Numbered from the stretch's first letter, positions 1 to 9,536 are shown. The stretch is 36,569 nt of DNA from Cellulosimicrobium composti (GCF_009711085.1 NZ_WMKA01000017.1:1-36569); one strand, 5' to 3'. Program-made: numbers and translations. Notes: generated by a model not told the origin, from the letters alone.

Positions 1-1
1 C

Positions 2-595
2 GAGGACCCCGTGGACGACCGCGTGCGGGCCCTCGCCCTGTGGCGCGCCGCCGTCGCGCTCGCGGCGGGTCCCGGCCGTCGAGGCGCCGAGGAGGGGCCG
101 GCCGACGACGGTCCGGGTCGTCCCGGGCGCGCGCCCCGCGAGGCGCTCGCCCCGGAGGTCCCGGCCGCGCCCGTGCTCGGACGGCTCGCCGCCGCGCTCG
201 GGTCGGTCCCCGTGCGCGACGCCGTGCTCGTGTCCCTCGTGCCCGGCACCGGCGACCTCGCCGACCGCACGGTGCGCGGCGCCGACGTCGACACCGGGAC
301 GGGCCGCGCGATCGCGGCGATCGTCGACCCGGCCGCCGGGCGCGCACCCGACCCGTCCCTCACAGGCCCCGCCCGGGCGGTCCTGGAGGCCGTCGTGGCG
401 CACGCGCCGCGGGGGAGCGCCGCACCCGCGCTCGCGCTGCTCGCGCTGCTCGCCTGGTGGCACGGCGACGGCGGTCGCGCCGTGCGCCGGGTCGAGGAGG
501 CGCTCGCGGAGGACCCGGCGCACCGCCTCGCCCGGCTCCTCGCGAGCGCGCTCGACGCCGGGGTCCCGCCCGGCTGGGTGCGCGCCGACGTGTGA
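2..595 (+). CDS. DUF4192 family protein, C-terminal part (5' end outside window)
   Basis: The frame is open from the first bases, so the true start lies upstream; a GTG at 11 is internal. It ends with TGA at 593-595. The last ~70 residues carry the pattern I associate with DUF4192: an Ala/Leu-rich helix with a Trp-Trp pair (LLAWWHGDG), then ALAEDPAHRLARLL and a terminal AGVPPGWV. These form TPR-like helices. DUF4192 proteins are soluble and of unknown function, and are common in Actinobacteria, often close to sigA. The middle is low-complexity Ala/Arg/Pro. No RBS or start can be judged. Family assignment is fairly secure from the C-terminal signature; function is unknown. Confidence 0.7.
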   Translation, partial: EDPVDDRVRALALWRAAVALAAGPGRRGAEEGPADDGPGRPGRAPREALAPEVPAAPVLGRLAAALGSVPVRDAVLVSLVPGTGDLADRTVRGADVDTGTGRAIAAIVDPAAGRAPDPSLTGPARAVLEAVVAHAPRGSAAPALALLALLAWWHGDGGRAVRRVEEALAEDPAHRLARLLASALDAGVPPGWVRADV

Positions 596-616
596 GCCGC
601 GGCGCGCGGGTTCGGG

Positions 617-622
617 TAGGTT
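617..622 (+). promoter_or_regulatory. Putative -10 element of the universal stress protein gene
   Basis: TAGGTT matches the actinobacterial TANNNT -10 pattern and lies about 67 nt before the ATG at 690. The implied leader is roughly 60 nt and ends in a GGAGGA ribosome binding site. No convincing -35 is seen. Confidence 0.4.
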
Positions 623-689
623 CGACCGCAACACGACCTGCGGTCGCCCCCGCGGCCGGCCGCACCCACGAGCCGTACCCGGAGGACAC

Positions 690-1091
690 ATGAGCGTCGT
701 CGTCGCGCACCTGAGCACGCCCGAGGGTCGCGAGGCCCTCGACAGCGCGGCCACCGAGGCCGTCCGCCGGGGCACCGAGCTCGTGGTCGTCGTGACGGAG
801 TCGTCGTCGGCCACGCCGGAGCTCGTCGCCGCGCACGAGGACGACCTGCGCCGCGTCGAGGAACGGCTCGCGGGCACCGGTGCGACGCTGCGGCGCGAGC
901 AGGGCACGTCCGACCTCGCCGACGACCTCGTCAGCGCGGCCGAGCGCGCGTCCGCGGAGCTCATCGTCATCGGGCTGCGTCGGCGCAGCCCCGTGGGCAA
1001 GCTCATCCTCGGCTCGAATGCGCAGCGGATCCTGCTCGACGCGCCGTGCCCGGTGCTGGCGGTCAAGCCGGAGCGCGCCGCGCGCTCCTGA
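690..1091 (+). CDS. Universal stress protein (UspA family)
   Basis: This is a 133-residue single Usp domain, the usual size for one unit. The ATG at 690 follows a GGAGGAC Shine-Dalgarno about 8 nt upstream. The N-terminal beta strand (SVVVAHLSTPEGREAL) replaces the usual nucleotide-binding start. The C-terminal half has the hallmark ELIVIGLRRRSPVGK followed by LGSNAQRILLDAPCPVLAVK, where the Gly-Ser after the loop normally holds ATP phosphates. The canonical G-x2-G of ATP-binding Usps is only partly kept, so nucleotide binding is uncertain. It is cytosolic, and the family is linked to stress survival. It is monocistronic, with sigA starting about 360 bp further on. Confidence 0.9.
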   Translation: MSVVVAHLSTPEGREALDSAATEAVRRGTELVVVVTESSSATPELVAAHEDDLRRVEERLAGTGATLRREQGTSDLADDLVSAAERASAELIVIGLRRRSPVGKLILGSNAQRILLDAPCPVLAVKPERAARS

Positions 1092-1187
1092 CGCCGCGGC
1101 ACCCTCGTCGCGGGACGGGTGAGATCGCCGACGACGACGCGGCGCCCGGCGACGCGTGTCGGGGCCGCGGCGGAGCCGCCGGAGCGG

Positions 1188-1213
1188 GGAATCTTCGCGG
1201 GGTCCCGCCCGTT
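1188..1213 (+). promoter_or_regulatory. Candidate SigR/SigH-type (thiol-oxidative stress) promoter of sigA
   Basis: GGAAT (1188-1192) is followed after exactly 18 bases by GTT (1211-1213). This equals the GGAAT-N18-GTT consensus of Streptomyces SigR and resembles mycobacterial SigH sites. The predicted transcript starts near 1220, giving a leader of about 235 nt before the GTG at 1455. From memory, the Streptomyces hrdB gene is a SigR target, which makes this position biologically plausible. Only the motif itself is seen here. Confidence 0.55.
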
Positions 1214-1329
1214 GTACAGGCCAGGACCCGAGCGTCGGACGTCGCGCACCGAGGCGGTTCACGGGCGGCCGCCCGGCGGCCAGGTCCCACATCACCCCGT
1301 GTCGCGGCGTCCGCTGCACGGATCGCCGG

Positions 1330-1335
1330 TACAAT
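1330..1335 (+). promoter_or_regulatory. Housekeeping -10 element of sigA
   Basis: TACAAT is one base from TATAAT and sits in a small AT-rich patch in an otherwise very GC-rich leader. No good -35 lies 16-19 bp upstream. The implied transcript start is near 1342, leaving a leader of about 110 nt. Confidence 0.5.
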
Positions 1336-1454
1336 ATAGGTATCCGCCAGAGCCCGACGACTCACCGTGAGAGTCCCTGAGAGCCCCGAACTTCACGGTT
1401 CACGTCCCCGCTCCGGCGGCCCTACCGCCCCCCTGATTGCCGAAAGGTCGGTTT

Positions 1455-3020
1455 GTGGCGCCCTCAACCCCGATTTCCGCACTCCCGCGAGAGTTCGAGC
1501 ACCCCGCCCTGCAGGAGCTGCTGCGGCGCGGCAGCGCGAACGGTCGCGTCGACGCCGAGAGCTTCCGCACCGCGTGCGAGCAGGCCGCCGTCAACGACGC
1601 CAAGCGGCTGAAGGCGGTCTTCCGCGCGCTCGCGGGCGCCGGCGTCGAGGTCGACATCCCGACCACGACGAAGGTCGCCGCCGCCGCGTCGCCGCGCAGC
1701 ACCACGACCGCGCGCACCAAGTCGGCCGCCAAGCCGGCCGCGGCGAAGTCGGCGTCCACGACCAAGCGCTCGACGGCCGCCGCCGAGACGGACGAGGCCG
1801 AGGCGACGCCGTCGAGCCCCGCGAAGCCCGCGCGCAAGACTGCGGCCAAGGCCAAGGCCCCGGCGAAGTCCAAGGCGACGCCCGCGCGCGCCAAGAAGAA
1901 GGGCGACGCTGAGGACGACGCCGAGGTCGAGATCGAGGACCTCGAGATCGAGGTCGTCGAGGACGAGACGGAGGAGGACGCGGCCGCCGAGTCGGGCGCG
2001 AAGAAGGCCTCCGCCGGCGCCGCGAGCGACGAGCCCGAGGAGACGGGCTTCGTCGTGTCCGACGCGGACGAGGACGACGCCCCGGTCCAGCAGGTCGTGA
2101 CCGCGGGTGCGACCGCGGACCCGGTCAAGGACTACCTCAAGCAGATCGGCAAGGTCGCGCTGCTGAACGCGGAGCAGGAGGTCGAGCTCGCGAAGCGGAT
2201 CGAGGCCGGCCTGTTCGCGGAGGAGAAGCTCGCGGCCGAGGGCGACGACCTGGACCGCAAGCTCAAGCGTGAGCTGCAGTGGATCGCGCACGACGGCAAG
2301 CGGGCGAAGAACCACCTGCTGGAGGCGAACCTGCGTCTGGTGGTGTCGCTGGCCAAGCGGTACACGGGTCGCGGCATGCTGTTCCTGGACCTGATCCAGG
2401 AGGGCAACCTGGGCCTGATCCGTGCGGTCGAGAAGTTCGACTACACCAAGGGCTACAAGTTCTCGACGTACGCGACGTGGTGGATCCGGCAGGCGATCAC
2501 GCGTGCGATGGCGGACCAGGCGCGCACGATCCGCATCCCGGTGCACATGGTCGAGGTCATCAACAAGCTCGCTCGCGTGCAGCGGCAGATGCTGCAGGAC
2601 CTGGGCCGCGAGCCCACGCCCGAGGAGCTCGCCAAGGAGCTCGACATGACCCCGGAGAAGGTCGTCGAGGTCCAGAAGTACGGCCGCGAGCCCATCTCGC
2701 TGCACACGCCGCTGGGCGAGGACGGCGACTCCGAGTTCGGTGACCTCATCGAGGACTCCGAGGCGATCGTCCCGGCCGACGCGGTGAGCTTCACGCTCCT
2801 GCAGGAGCAGCTCCACCAGGTGCTGGACACGCTGAGCGAGCGCGAGGCGGGCGTCGTGTCGATGCGGTTCGGCCTCTCGGACGGCCAGCCCAAGACGCTC
2901 GACGAGATCGGCAAGGTCTACGGCGTGACGCGCGAGCGCATCCGCCAGATCGAGTCCAAGACGATGTCGAAGCTGCGCCACCCCAGCCGCTCGCAGGTGC
3001 TGCGGGACTACCTGGACTGA
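1455..3020 (+). CDS. sigA: Primary RNA polymerase sigma factor (SigA/HrdB type)
   Basis: This 521-residue group-1 sigma-70 factor directs RNA polymerase to housekeeping promoters. I chose the GTG at 1455 because AAAGG (1443-1447) lies 7 nt upstream; a TTG at 1437 in the same frame has no better site. Residues 1-70 look like region 1.1. Residues ~70-215 are a low-complexity linker, first Lys/Ala-rich and then strongly acidic. Region 1.2 starts near residue 221 ([15 protein letters not shown]). Region 2 spans ~289-360, with [11 protein letters not shown] and the -10 melting segment [20 protein letters not shown]. Region 4.2, the -35 helix-turn-helix, is near 481-512 ([20 protein letters not shown]). 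The protein ends shortly after region 4.2, as is typical. A strong hairpin terminator follows. The neighbours (DUF7455 and topoisomerase B) match a conserved actinobacterial arrangement. Confidence 0.97.
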   Translation: MAPSTPISALPREFEHPALQELLRRGSANGRVDAESFRTACEQAAVNDAKRLKAVFRALAGAGVEVDIPTTTKVAAAASPRSTTTARTKSAAKPAAAKSASTTKRSTAAAETDEAEATPSSPAKPARKTAAKAKAPAKSKATPARAKKKGDAEDDAEVEIEDLEIEVVEDETEEDAAAESGAKKASAGAASDEPEETGFVVSDADEDDAPVQQVVTAGATADPVKDYLKQIGKVALLNAEQEVELAKRIEAGLFAEEKLAAEGDDLDRKLKRELQWIAHDGKRAKNHLLEANLRLVVSLAKRYTGRGMLFLDLIQEGNLGLIRAVEKFDYTKGYKFSTYATWWIRQAITRAMADQARTIRIPVHMVEVINKLARVQRQMLQDLGREPTPEELAKELDMTPEKVVEVQKYGREPISLHTPLGEDGDSEFGDLIEDSEAIVPADAVSFTLLQEQLHQVLDTLSEREAGVVSMRFGLSDGQPKTLDEIGKVYGVTRERIRQIESKTMSKLRHPSRSQVLRDYLD

Positions 3021-3124
3021 GACGCCGACCGCGGCGAACGGCTCGTGTCCGTCGCCGCCGTCGGCGCCGGGTCGTCGTGAGCGCCAGCCGACGTGGTGGC
3101 GCCGCGGACGGTGGCCCGGGACGC

Positions 3125-3162
3125 ACGAAGGGCCCCGAGGAGATCTCCTCGGGGCCCTTCGT
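3125..3162. terminator. Bidirectional hairpin terminator between sigA and the DUF7455 gene
   Basis: This is a perfect 38-bp palindrome centred at 3143/3144, with arms ACGAAGGGCCCCGAGGAGA and its complement. It has no spacer bases, so the RNA loop must open at the central GATC. There is no U-tract, as is common in high-GC Actinobacteria. It lies between convergent genes ending at 3020 (+) and 3235 (-), so it can serve both. Confidence 0.85.
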
Positions 3163-3234
3163 CGTCTGAGGGTCGCGGTGCGCTCCGGGCGGTGGAGCCG
3201 GCCGTGCGCCGCGTGTCTCGCGTCGTGCGGCGGG

Positions 3235-3447
3235 TCAGCGCGCGCCGTGCTCCGCGAGCAGCTTGTCGGTCTCGTCCTGGATGGACGTCGCGAGGTCGGT
3301 GTAGGCGTCGGCGTGCGCCCGCGCGTGGTGGCCGCAGAACAGCAGCTCGCCGCTCGGCAGGACCACACGGACGTACGCCTGGGCCCCGCAGCGGTCGCAA
3401 CGGTCGGCCGCGGTCAGCGGTTCGGTGGTGGTCGTCGTAGCAGTCAC
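3235..3447 (-). CDS. DUF7455 zinc-ribbon-like small protein
   Basis: This 70-residue protein starts at GTG 3447 on the minus strand. An ATG 7 nt further upstream is out of frame and hits a stop at once. After a Thr-rich N-terminus come DRCDRCGAQAYVRVVLP and FCGHHARAH, i.e. Cys-x2-Cys and Cys-x-His-His, the likely zinc ligands. The family is small, actinobacterial and of unknown function. It is typically encoded beside sigA and a topoisomerase B gene, as here. No Shine-Dalgarno is visible; TTTGAT with a 6-nt gap to the GTG may be a poor leaderless -10. It converges on the sigA terminator. Confidence 0.85.
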   Translation of the reverse strand: MTATTTTTEPLTAADRCDRCGAQAYVRVVLPSGELLFCGHHARAHADAYTDLATSIQDETDKLLAEHGAR

Positions 3448-3578
3448 GTGAACATCAAACCATCAGACCCGGCGTATTCGTCCTCCGGGAGCCCCCGGTT
3501 CGCTACCCGCGAAGCGCTGCTCGTGCGGGATGCGAGCCACGCACGGCGGGGGAGCACGGTGCTGTCAGCGCGCTCGTC

Positions 3579-3584
3579 TAGGCT
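3579..3584 (+). promoter_or_regulatory. Leaderless -10 element of parE/gyrB-like gene
   Basis: TAGGCT ends 7 nt before the GTG at 3592, so transcription should start at or within a base or two of the start codon. No Shine-Dalgarno precedes the GTG. Confidence 0.65.
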
Positions 3585-3591
3585 TGCCGCC

Positions 3592-5721
<2,130 letters not shown>

Positions 5722-5815
5722 CGGCGGCCGGCCGGTGCGGTCCGCCCGTGAACGGCCGTCCACGCGGGTGCCGTCCGCCAGGCGGGCGGCCCGGCGCGCG
5801 GGCCCGGGCGTTCCG

Positions 5816-5821
5816 TACGCT
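5816..5821 (+). promoter_or_regulatory. Leaderless -10 element of the DUF4430 lipoprotein gene
   Basis: TACGCT ends 6 nt before the GTG at 5828. There is no Shine-Dalgarno, so the mRNA is predicted to be leaderless and to cover the two overlapping genes that follow. Confidence 0.6.
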
Positions 5822-5827
5822 GGCGCC

Positions 5828-6292
5828 GTGACCCTCCGAACGCCTCGCGTCGCCTCGGCGCGCCCGCTCACCGCTCTGACTGCCGTCCTGCTCACCGTGG
5901 GCCTGCTGGCCGGGTGCTCGTCGCCCGACGACTCCGCCGCTGAGCCCACGCCGTCGGCGACGGAGGCGACGGCGGGCGACGAGACGAGCGCCCCCGCCGA
6001 CGGCACGACGGACGACGCGTCGGCCGACTCCGAGGACGCGCCGGGTCTGACGTACGAGGGCCGCGCGGGCGCGACGGCGCTCGAGCTGCTGCTCGAGGCC
6101 GACCCGACCGCCCAGGTCACCGGCGAGGGCGAGAACGCGTTCGTCACCGCGGTCGGCGGCGTCTCGGCGGACCCGGACTCGGAGTTCTGGGCGCTCTACG
6201 TCAACGGTGAGATGGCTACGGTGGGAGCAGGCTCCCTCGAGACGAAGGACGGGGACGAGCTGACGTGGAAGCTCGAGACGTTCACCTCGTGA
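5828..6292 (+). CDS. DUF4430 (transcobalamin C-terminal-like) lipoprotein
   Basis: This is a 154-residue secreted lipoprotein. An upstream GTG-rich extension is ignored because GTG 5828 is followed at once by a lipoprotein signal peptide: basic start, hydrophobic stretch, and lipobox LLAGC with the acylated Cys at position 30. A Ser/Thr/Glu/Asp-rich linker (residues ~31-75) follows. The C-terminal domain has the DUF4430 pattern: GATALELLLEA, EFWALYVNGEMATVGAG and DGDELTWKLE. DUF4430 resembles the C-terminal beta-domain of transcobalamin/intrinsic factor, and bacterial members often sit with ECF-type uptake systems. The next gene overlaps by 4 bp (GTGA) and encodes a membrane protein, so a surface cobalamin or other ligand-binding role is a reasonable inference. 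Confidence 0.85.
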   Translation: MTLRTPRVASARPLTALTAVLLTVGLLAGCSSPDDSAAEPTPSATEATAGDETSAPADGTTDDASADSEDAPGLTYEGRAGATALELLLEADPTAQVTGEGENAFVTAVGGVSADPDSEFWALYVNGEMATVGAGSLETKDGDELTWKLETFTS

Positions 6293-6867
6293 CGCGCGCG
6301 CCGCTCGGACCGACGACGCGCTGGTGGCGCGTCGCGCTCGTCGTCGCGCTCGCGCTGCTGGCCGTGGTGTGGCGTCTCGTGCGCGCCGACGTCGGCGCCC
6401 CGGCGAACCTCGAGCTCGTCACGGCCGCGACCTTCGCGACGACGGCCCTGCTGCGCTCGCGCTGGGCGTTCGTCGTGCCGCTCGCGGTGACGGTCGCGTC
6501 CGACGTCGTGCTCGGCAACACGACGATCGCGCTGTTCACGTGGAGCGCGTGGCTCGTCGTCGGTCTGGGCTCGCTGCTCGCGCGCAGGACGACGGGTTGG
6601 CGCCGCGTCGGGGCGGGTGCGGCGTTCGGCGTCGTCGGGTCGCTGTGGTTCTTCGCGTGGACCAACCTCGGGGTCTGGCTCCAGGGCCGCGGCGTCTGGT
6701 ACCCGGCGGGCGTCGACGGGCTGCTCGCGAGCTATGCCGCGGGTCTGCCGTTCCTGCGCACGATGCTGCTCGGCAACCTCGTGCTGGTGCCGCTCGTCGC
6801 CGCGGGCACGCTCCTCGTCGACCGGATCCAGACGGCGCACGGCACTGTCGCAGCACGCCCCGCCTGA
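6289..6867 (+). CDS. Polytopic membrane protein, DUF6580/ECF S-component-like
   Basis: This 192-residue protein starts at GTG 6289, which overlaps the TGA of the DUF4430 gene and implies translational coupling. It has about five or six hydrophobic segments: ~13-28, 42-52, 58-70, 78-95, 106-122 and 162-178. It also has a loop with WTNLGVWLQGRGVWYP. Size, topology and context resemble the substrate-binding (S) components of energy-coupling factor transporters, and I place it tentatively in DUF6580. No EcfA/EcfT genes are nearby, so it would share a module encoded elsewhere. Together with the transcobalamin-like lipoprotein this suggests vitamin or corrinoid uptake. The function is inferred, not shown. 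Confidence 0.65.
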   Translation: MTRAPLGPTTRWWRVALVVALALLAVVWRLVRADVGAPANLELVTAATFATTALLRSRWAFVVPLAVTVASDVVLGNTTIALFTWSAWLVVGLGSLLARRTTGWRRVGAGAAFGVVGSLWFFAWTNLGVWLQGRGVWYPAGVDGLLASYAAGLPFLRTMLLGNLVLVPLVAAGTLLVDRIQTAHGTVAARPA

Positions 6868-6874
6868 CGCGCGG

Positions 6875-6880
6875 TAGCGT
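6875..6880 (+). promoter_or_regulatory. Putative -10 element of the DUF2200 gene
   Basis: TAGCGT lies just after the preceding stop codon. The predicted transcript start (~6887) coincides with a 7-bp hairpin (CGCGCCC/GGGCGCG, 6888-6906, loop of 5). The GAGGAGGA ribosome binding site follows at 6921-6928. Confidence 0.45.
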
Positions 6881-6931
6881 GGTGTGCCGCGCCCGAACGG
6901 GGCGCGAGGGCGACGGGCACGAGGAGGACGC

Positions 6932-7300
6932 ATGACGCGGCACCGGATCTTCGGGATGAGCTTCGCGAGCGTCTACCCGCTGTACGTGACGAAGGTCGAG
7001 CGCAAGGGCCGGACCACGGACGAGCTGGATCAGGTGATCCGGTGGCTCACGGGCTACGACGACGCCGGGCTCCGGCGCGTGATCGCGGACGGGACGACTC
7101 TCGAGGAGTTCTTCGACCGCGCGCCCGCACTCAACCCGAACGCGTCGCTCATCACCGGGGTGATCTGCGGCTACCGGGTCGAGGACATCGAGGACCCGCT
7201 CATGCAGAAGATCCGCTACCTCGACAAGCTCGTCGACGAGCTCGCCCGCGGGAAGAAGATGTCGTCGATCCTGCGCGGGGAGCCGGTACCCGCCCCGTGA
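6932..7300 (+). CDS. DUF2200 family protein
   Basis: This is a 122-residue cytosolic protein. The ATG at 6932 has a strong GAGGAGGA site 4-10 nt upstream and begins with the family start [18 protein letters not shown]. Further hallmark stretches are [22 protein letters not shown], split here as [13 protein letters not shown] and VIRWLTGY, then [21 protein letters not shown] and [17 protein letters not shown]. This is full length for DUF2200, a widespread bacterial family of unknown function that structural databases link to YjdF/DUF-type alpha-helical folds only loosely. It is probably monocistronic with its own promoter. It ends 10 bp from the convergent VOC gene. Confidence 0.88.
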   Translation: MTRHRIFGMSFASVYPLYVTKVERKGRTTDELDQVIRWLTGYDDAGLRRVIADGTTLEEFFDRAPALNPNASLITGVICGYRVEDIEDPLMQKIRYLDKLVDELARGKKMSSILRGEPVPAP

Positions 7301-7310
7301 CCGCCCTCGG

Positions 7311-7751
7311 TCATCCGAGCGGCTCGGCGAGGCCGACGATGACTCCGCCCGGTCCGCGCAGGTAGCACAGCCGGTACGCGACCTCGAACCGCACGACCTC
7401 CCGCAGCACGGCGCCGCCCAGGCGAGCGAGACGCGCCACGGTGTCGTCGATGTCGTCGACCGCGAACATGACCCGGTGCAGGCCGAGCACGTTCGGCGGG
7501 GCGGTGCTCAGCCCCAGGTCCACCGCCTCCGGTGACTCGTACCGCGTGAGCTCGAGACGGCCGTCTCCGCCCGGGACGCGCATCATGGCGATCTCGGAGC
7601 GCAGCCCGTCGAGCCCGACGACGAGCTCCGCCCACCGCCCCTCGATCGTCGTCCGGGCCTCGAGCTCCATGCCGAGCTCGGAGAAGAAGGCGATCGCCGC
7701 GTCGAGGTCGTCGACCACGATCGCCACGTTGTCGAGCCGTCGGATCGTCAT
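7311..7751 (-). CDS. VOC (glyoxalase/bleomycin-resistance/dioxygenase) superfamily protein
   Basis: This is a 146-residue single-copy VOC protein. The ATG at 7751 has AGGAGG about 7 nt upstream. Two beta-alpha-beta-beta-beta modules are visible: RRLDNVAIVVDDLDAAIAFF (residues ~3-22) and LGLHRVMFAVDDIDDTVARL (~88-107). The C-terminal strand pair RLCYLRGPGGVIVGLAE carries the Glu expected for metal binding. The usual first metal His is not obvious at the start of module one, so enzymatic activity is uncertain. It lies 41 bp downstream of the DHFR-like gene on the same strand, and the two likely form an operon. The substrate cannot be predicted. Confidence 0.85.
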   Translation of the reverse strand: MTIRRLDNVAIVVDDLDAAIAFFSELGMELEARTTIEGRWAELVVGLDGLRSEIAMMRVPGGDGRLELTRYESPEAVDLGLSTAPPNVLGLHRVMFAVDDIDDTVARLARLGGAVLREVVRFEVAYRLCYLRGPGGVIVGLAEPLG

Positions 7752-7792
7752 GGGGGCCTCCTGCGTCGGGGTCGTGGTCGTCCGGGTGCCCG

Positions 7793-8440
7793 TCACGCGT
7801 CCTGGTCGACGCCGCGCCCCGGCTCGCTCATGTCGCCCGTCCTCGGCGTGCCCTCGGCGAGGCCGTAGCGCAGCAGCACGGTGCCCGACGGGCTCGGGGC
7901 GGGCGGTTCCAGGAGCGTGAGGTTCGTGGGGACCGCTCCGCTCTCGAACACCGTCTTGCCGGAGCCGAGCACGACGGGGTGCACCCACAGGTCCAGGCGG
8001 TCGAACAGCTTCTCGTGCAGCAGCGTCTGCACGAGGTCGAGGCTGCCGACGACCTTGACGTGCTCGTGCCGGTCGCGGACCTCCCGCACCGCGGTCGGCA
8101 GGTCCGGCCCGAGCACCGTCGAGCCGGCCCACGACAGCTCGGGCGTCCCCCGCGACGCGACGTACTTGGGGACGCGGTTGAACAGGGAGGCGAACTCGTC
8201 GTCCTGCCCGCCCTCCTGGAACGGCCAGTACGACGCGAAGATGTCGTACGTGCGCCGCCCGAGGAGCAACGCGTCCGTGCCCTCGTACGCCGTGGCGATC
8301 TGCGCGCCGGCGACCTCGTCGAGCAGCGGCGCCTGCCACCCGCCGAACGCGAACCCGCCCTCCGGGTCCTCCTCCGGCCCGCCGGGCGCCTGCCCGACGA
8401 GGTCGAGGGTCGTGAACAGCTCGATCTCGATGCGTCCCAT
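7793..8440 (-). CDS. Dihydrofolate reductase family protein (RibD C-terminal-like)
   Basis: This is a 215-residue member of the DHFR/RibD-C superfamily, the accessory YyaP/YwjB type rather than housekeeping FolA. I start at ATG 8440 (MGRIEIELFTTLDLVGQAPG) because it matches the family N-terminus and has GGGAG about 9 nt upstream. An in-frame ATG at 8473 adds 11 Thr/Arg-rich residues without an RBS and overlaps a -10-like TACGTA. Conserved features are the EGTDALLLGRRTYDIF block, the YVASR strand, the VVGSLDLVQTLL helix and DRLDLWVHPVVLGSGKTVFE near the C-terminus. It probably uses NADPH, but its substrate is unknown. It is cotranscribed with the VOC gene. Confidence 0.87.
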   Translation of the reverse strand: MGRIEIELFTTLDLVGQAPGGPEEDPEGGFAFGGWQAPLLDEVAGAQIATAYEGTDALLLGRRTYDIFASYWPFQEGGQDDEFASLFNRVPKYVASRGTPELSWAGSTVLGPDLPTAVREVRDRHEHVKVVGSLDLVQTLLHEKLFDRLDLWVHPVVLGSGKTVFESGAVPTNLTLLEPPAPSPSGTVLLRYGLAEGTPRTGDMSEPGRGVDQDA

Positions 8441-8768
8441 GTCCCGCTCCCGTGGAGTCGTGGTCGTCGTCATACGTAGGACGGCCGTTGCTCCTCGAAC
8501 TCATCGGGTCGGCACGCCACGCCGAGGGTGCACGTGGATCGGCGTCCTCGCCCTCCTCGTCGGGGACCCGGCGGAGCCCGTCGCCCGGCTGGCACTCGAG
8601 GACCCGGCGGATGGTGAGCGCTGAGAAGCGCACGGCCTTGGCACGCCGGCCCGGGTCACGGTGCGTCGTCCGCAGAGCGTGCGGATCCCGACCTGTGGAA
8701 AACCGCGCGCGGGTCCTCGTGACGTCTAGCGTCCCGGGCAGGAACACCCGCCGGCCAGGAGGAACACC
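8441..8768. other. Intergenic region between divergent DHFR-like and lipoprotein genes
   Basis: No coding sequence is supported. Near the left edge a TACGTA on the minus strand (8472-8477) could be the -10 for the DHFR/VOC operon. Near the right edge TAGCGT (8727-8732) is the likely -10 for the lipoprotein gene. A single DnaA-box-like TGTGGAAAA occurs at 8694-8702. The rest shows nothing recognisable. Confidence 0.4.
8727..8732 (+). promoter_or_regulatory. Putative -10 element of the lipoprotein gene
   Basis: TAGCGT is followed by a predicted leader of about 30 nt with an AGGAGGA ribosome binding site before ATG 8769. Confidence 0.45.
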
Positions 8769-9536
8769 ATGATCGACCAGCACGAGCGAACGACCGCGAC
8801 GCCTCTCAGAGGGCGTCGACCCTGTGTGCCCCTCGTCATCCGGGGGAGGACTGCGGTCGGTCGCGTGCTCTCGGGGATTGTGGCCGTCGTCCTCCTGGTC
8901 GTCCCGGGGTGTGCGCCCCTCGTCGAGACCGACGACGGCAGGACCCCTGCGGCGGCAGGCTCGTCCCGAAGCGCGGGCGAGTCGGCGGGCTCCGGACCGA
9001 CCTCGGGAGCGGTGCACACGATCGTGTCGGGGCAGCTGGTGCGGACGCCGTGCTGGTCCTACGAGGGCCCGGCGACCTTCGTGAACAACGTCTCCCCGGA
9101 CCAGGAGGAACGCTGTCACGGCGCCCTCGAGCTCTGGGGCGAGGTCGTCGACGGGACGGTGATGCCGACGGGTGCCGGGGCGGTCTACGGCCGGGTGAAG
9201 GTCGAGCCGGTGCGGGTCTCGACGTCCGACGCGTGGGGGGTCGGGACCGACCTCCAGGGGGCGGTCGACGTCCTCGCGGACTCGTACTTCGTGGAGAACG
9301 GCAGCATCCTCAGCCTGTACGAGGCGACGACCCTCGACGGTGTCCCGGCGAACATCACCCGGGTCGACGGGACCTCCGAGAAGACGCGGACGAAGGCCTT
9401 CATCACCGCCTTCGCGCCCGAGCGGTTCGCGACGGGCACCGATGAGGTCCAGCTCTTCGTGATCGCGATCGTCAGCCCGTACGACAACGGCGACGAGCTC
9501 ATCGACCAGGTCACGCGCACGTGGACGTGGTCCTGA
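8769..9536 (+). CDS. Hypothetical lipoprotein
   Basis: This 255-residue protein starts at ATG 8769 with AGGAGGA 6-12 nt upstream. The N-terminus is unusually long and Arg-rich before a hydrophobic core (residues ~33-46). It ends in the lipobox-like VVPGC, with the lipidated Cys at 48. A Ser/Gly/Ala linker follows (~55-80). The mature domain (80-255) contains two Cys (TPCWSY and ERCHGAL) that could form a disulfide. It also has repeated beta-strand-like segments such as VYGRVKVEPVRVSTS and DEVQLFVIAIVSPYDNGDEL. I do not recognise the family. It is monocistronic and convergent with metH. A cell-surface location is inferred from the lipobox. Confidence 0.8.
   Translation: MIDQHERTTATPLRGRRPCVPLVIRGRTAVGRVLSGIVAVVLLVVPGCAPLVETDDGRTPAAAGSSRSAGESAGSGPTSGAVHTIVSGQLVRTPCWSYEGPATFVNNVSPDQEERCHGALELWGEVVDGTVMPTGAGAVYGRVKVEPVRVSTSDAWGVGTDLQGAVDVLADSYFVENGSILSLYEATTLDGVPANITRVDGTSEKTRTKAFITAFAPERFATGTDEVQLFVIAIVSPYDNGDELIDQVTRTWTWS

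Larger units (their letters stand above)
1092..1454 (+). other. Long regulatory/leader region upstream of sigA
   Basis: No coding sequence is supported in these 363 bases. They contain a SigR/SigH-type promoter motif (1188-1213), a housekeeping-type -10 (TACAAT, 1330-1335) and a long 5' leader. The leader has short inverted repeats such as CTCAC-C-GTGAG near 1361 and GGCGG/CCGCC near 1414-1428. It ends at the AAAGG ribosome binding site (1443-1447) of the sigma gene. Confidence 0.6.

Noticed and set aside
5771-5789. Possible terminator after parE (CCGTCCG/CGGGCGG)
   Set aside because: The stem is short with a G-U pair, and GC-rich sequence gives many such hairpins.
8441-8473. ATG 8473 as start of the DHFR-like protein
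   Set aside because: It has no RBS, adds a Thr-rich stretch outside the family start and overlaps a -10-like TACGTA. It is kept only as an alternative.
8694-8702. TGTGGAAAA, one mismatch from a DnaA box
   Set aside because: It is a single isolated site without AT-rich DNA, repeats or dnaA/dnaN; not an origin.
8480-8720. Possible gene remnant on the minus strand between the DHFR-like and lipoprotein genes (translation containing KAVRFSALTIRRVLE)
   Set aside because: It has no start with an RBS, no recognised family and runs into the DHFR gene frame; most likely chance.
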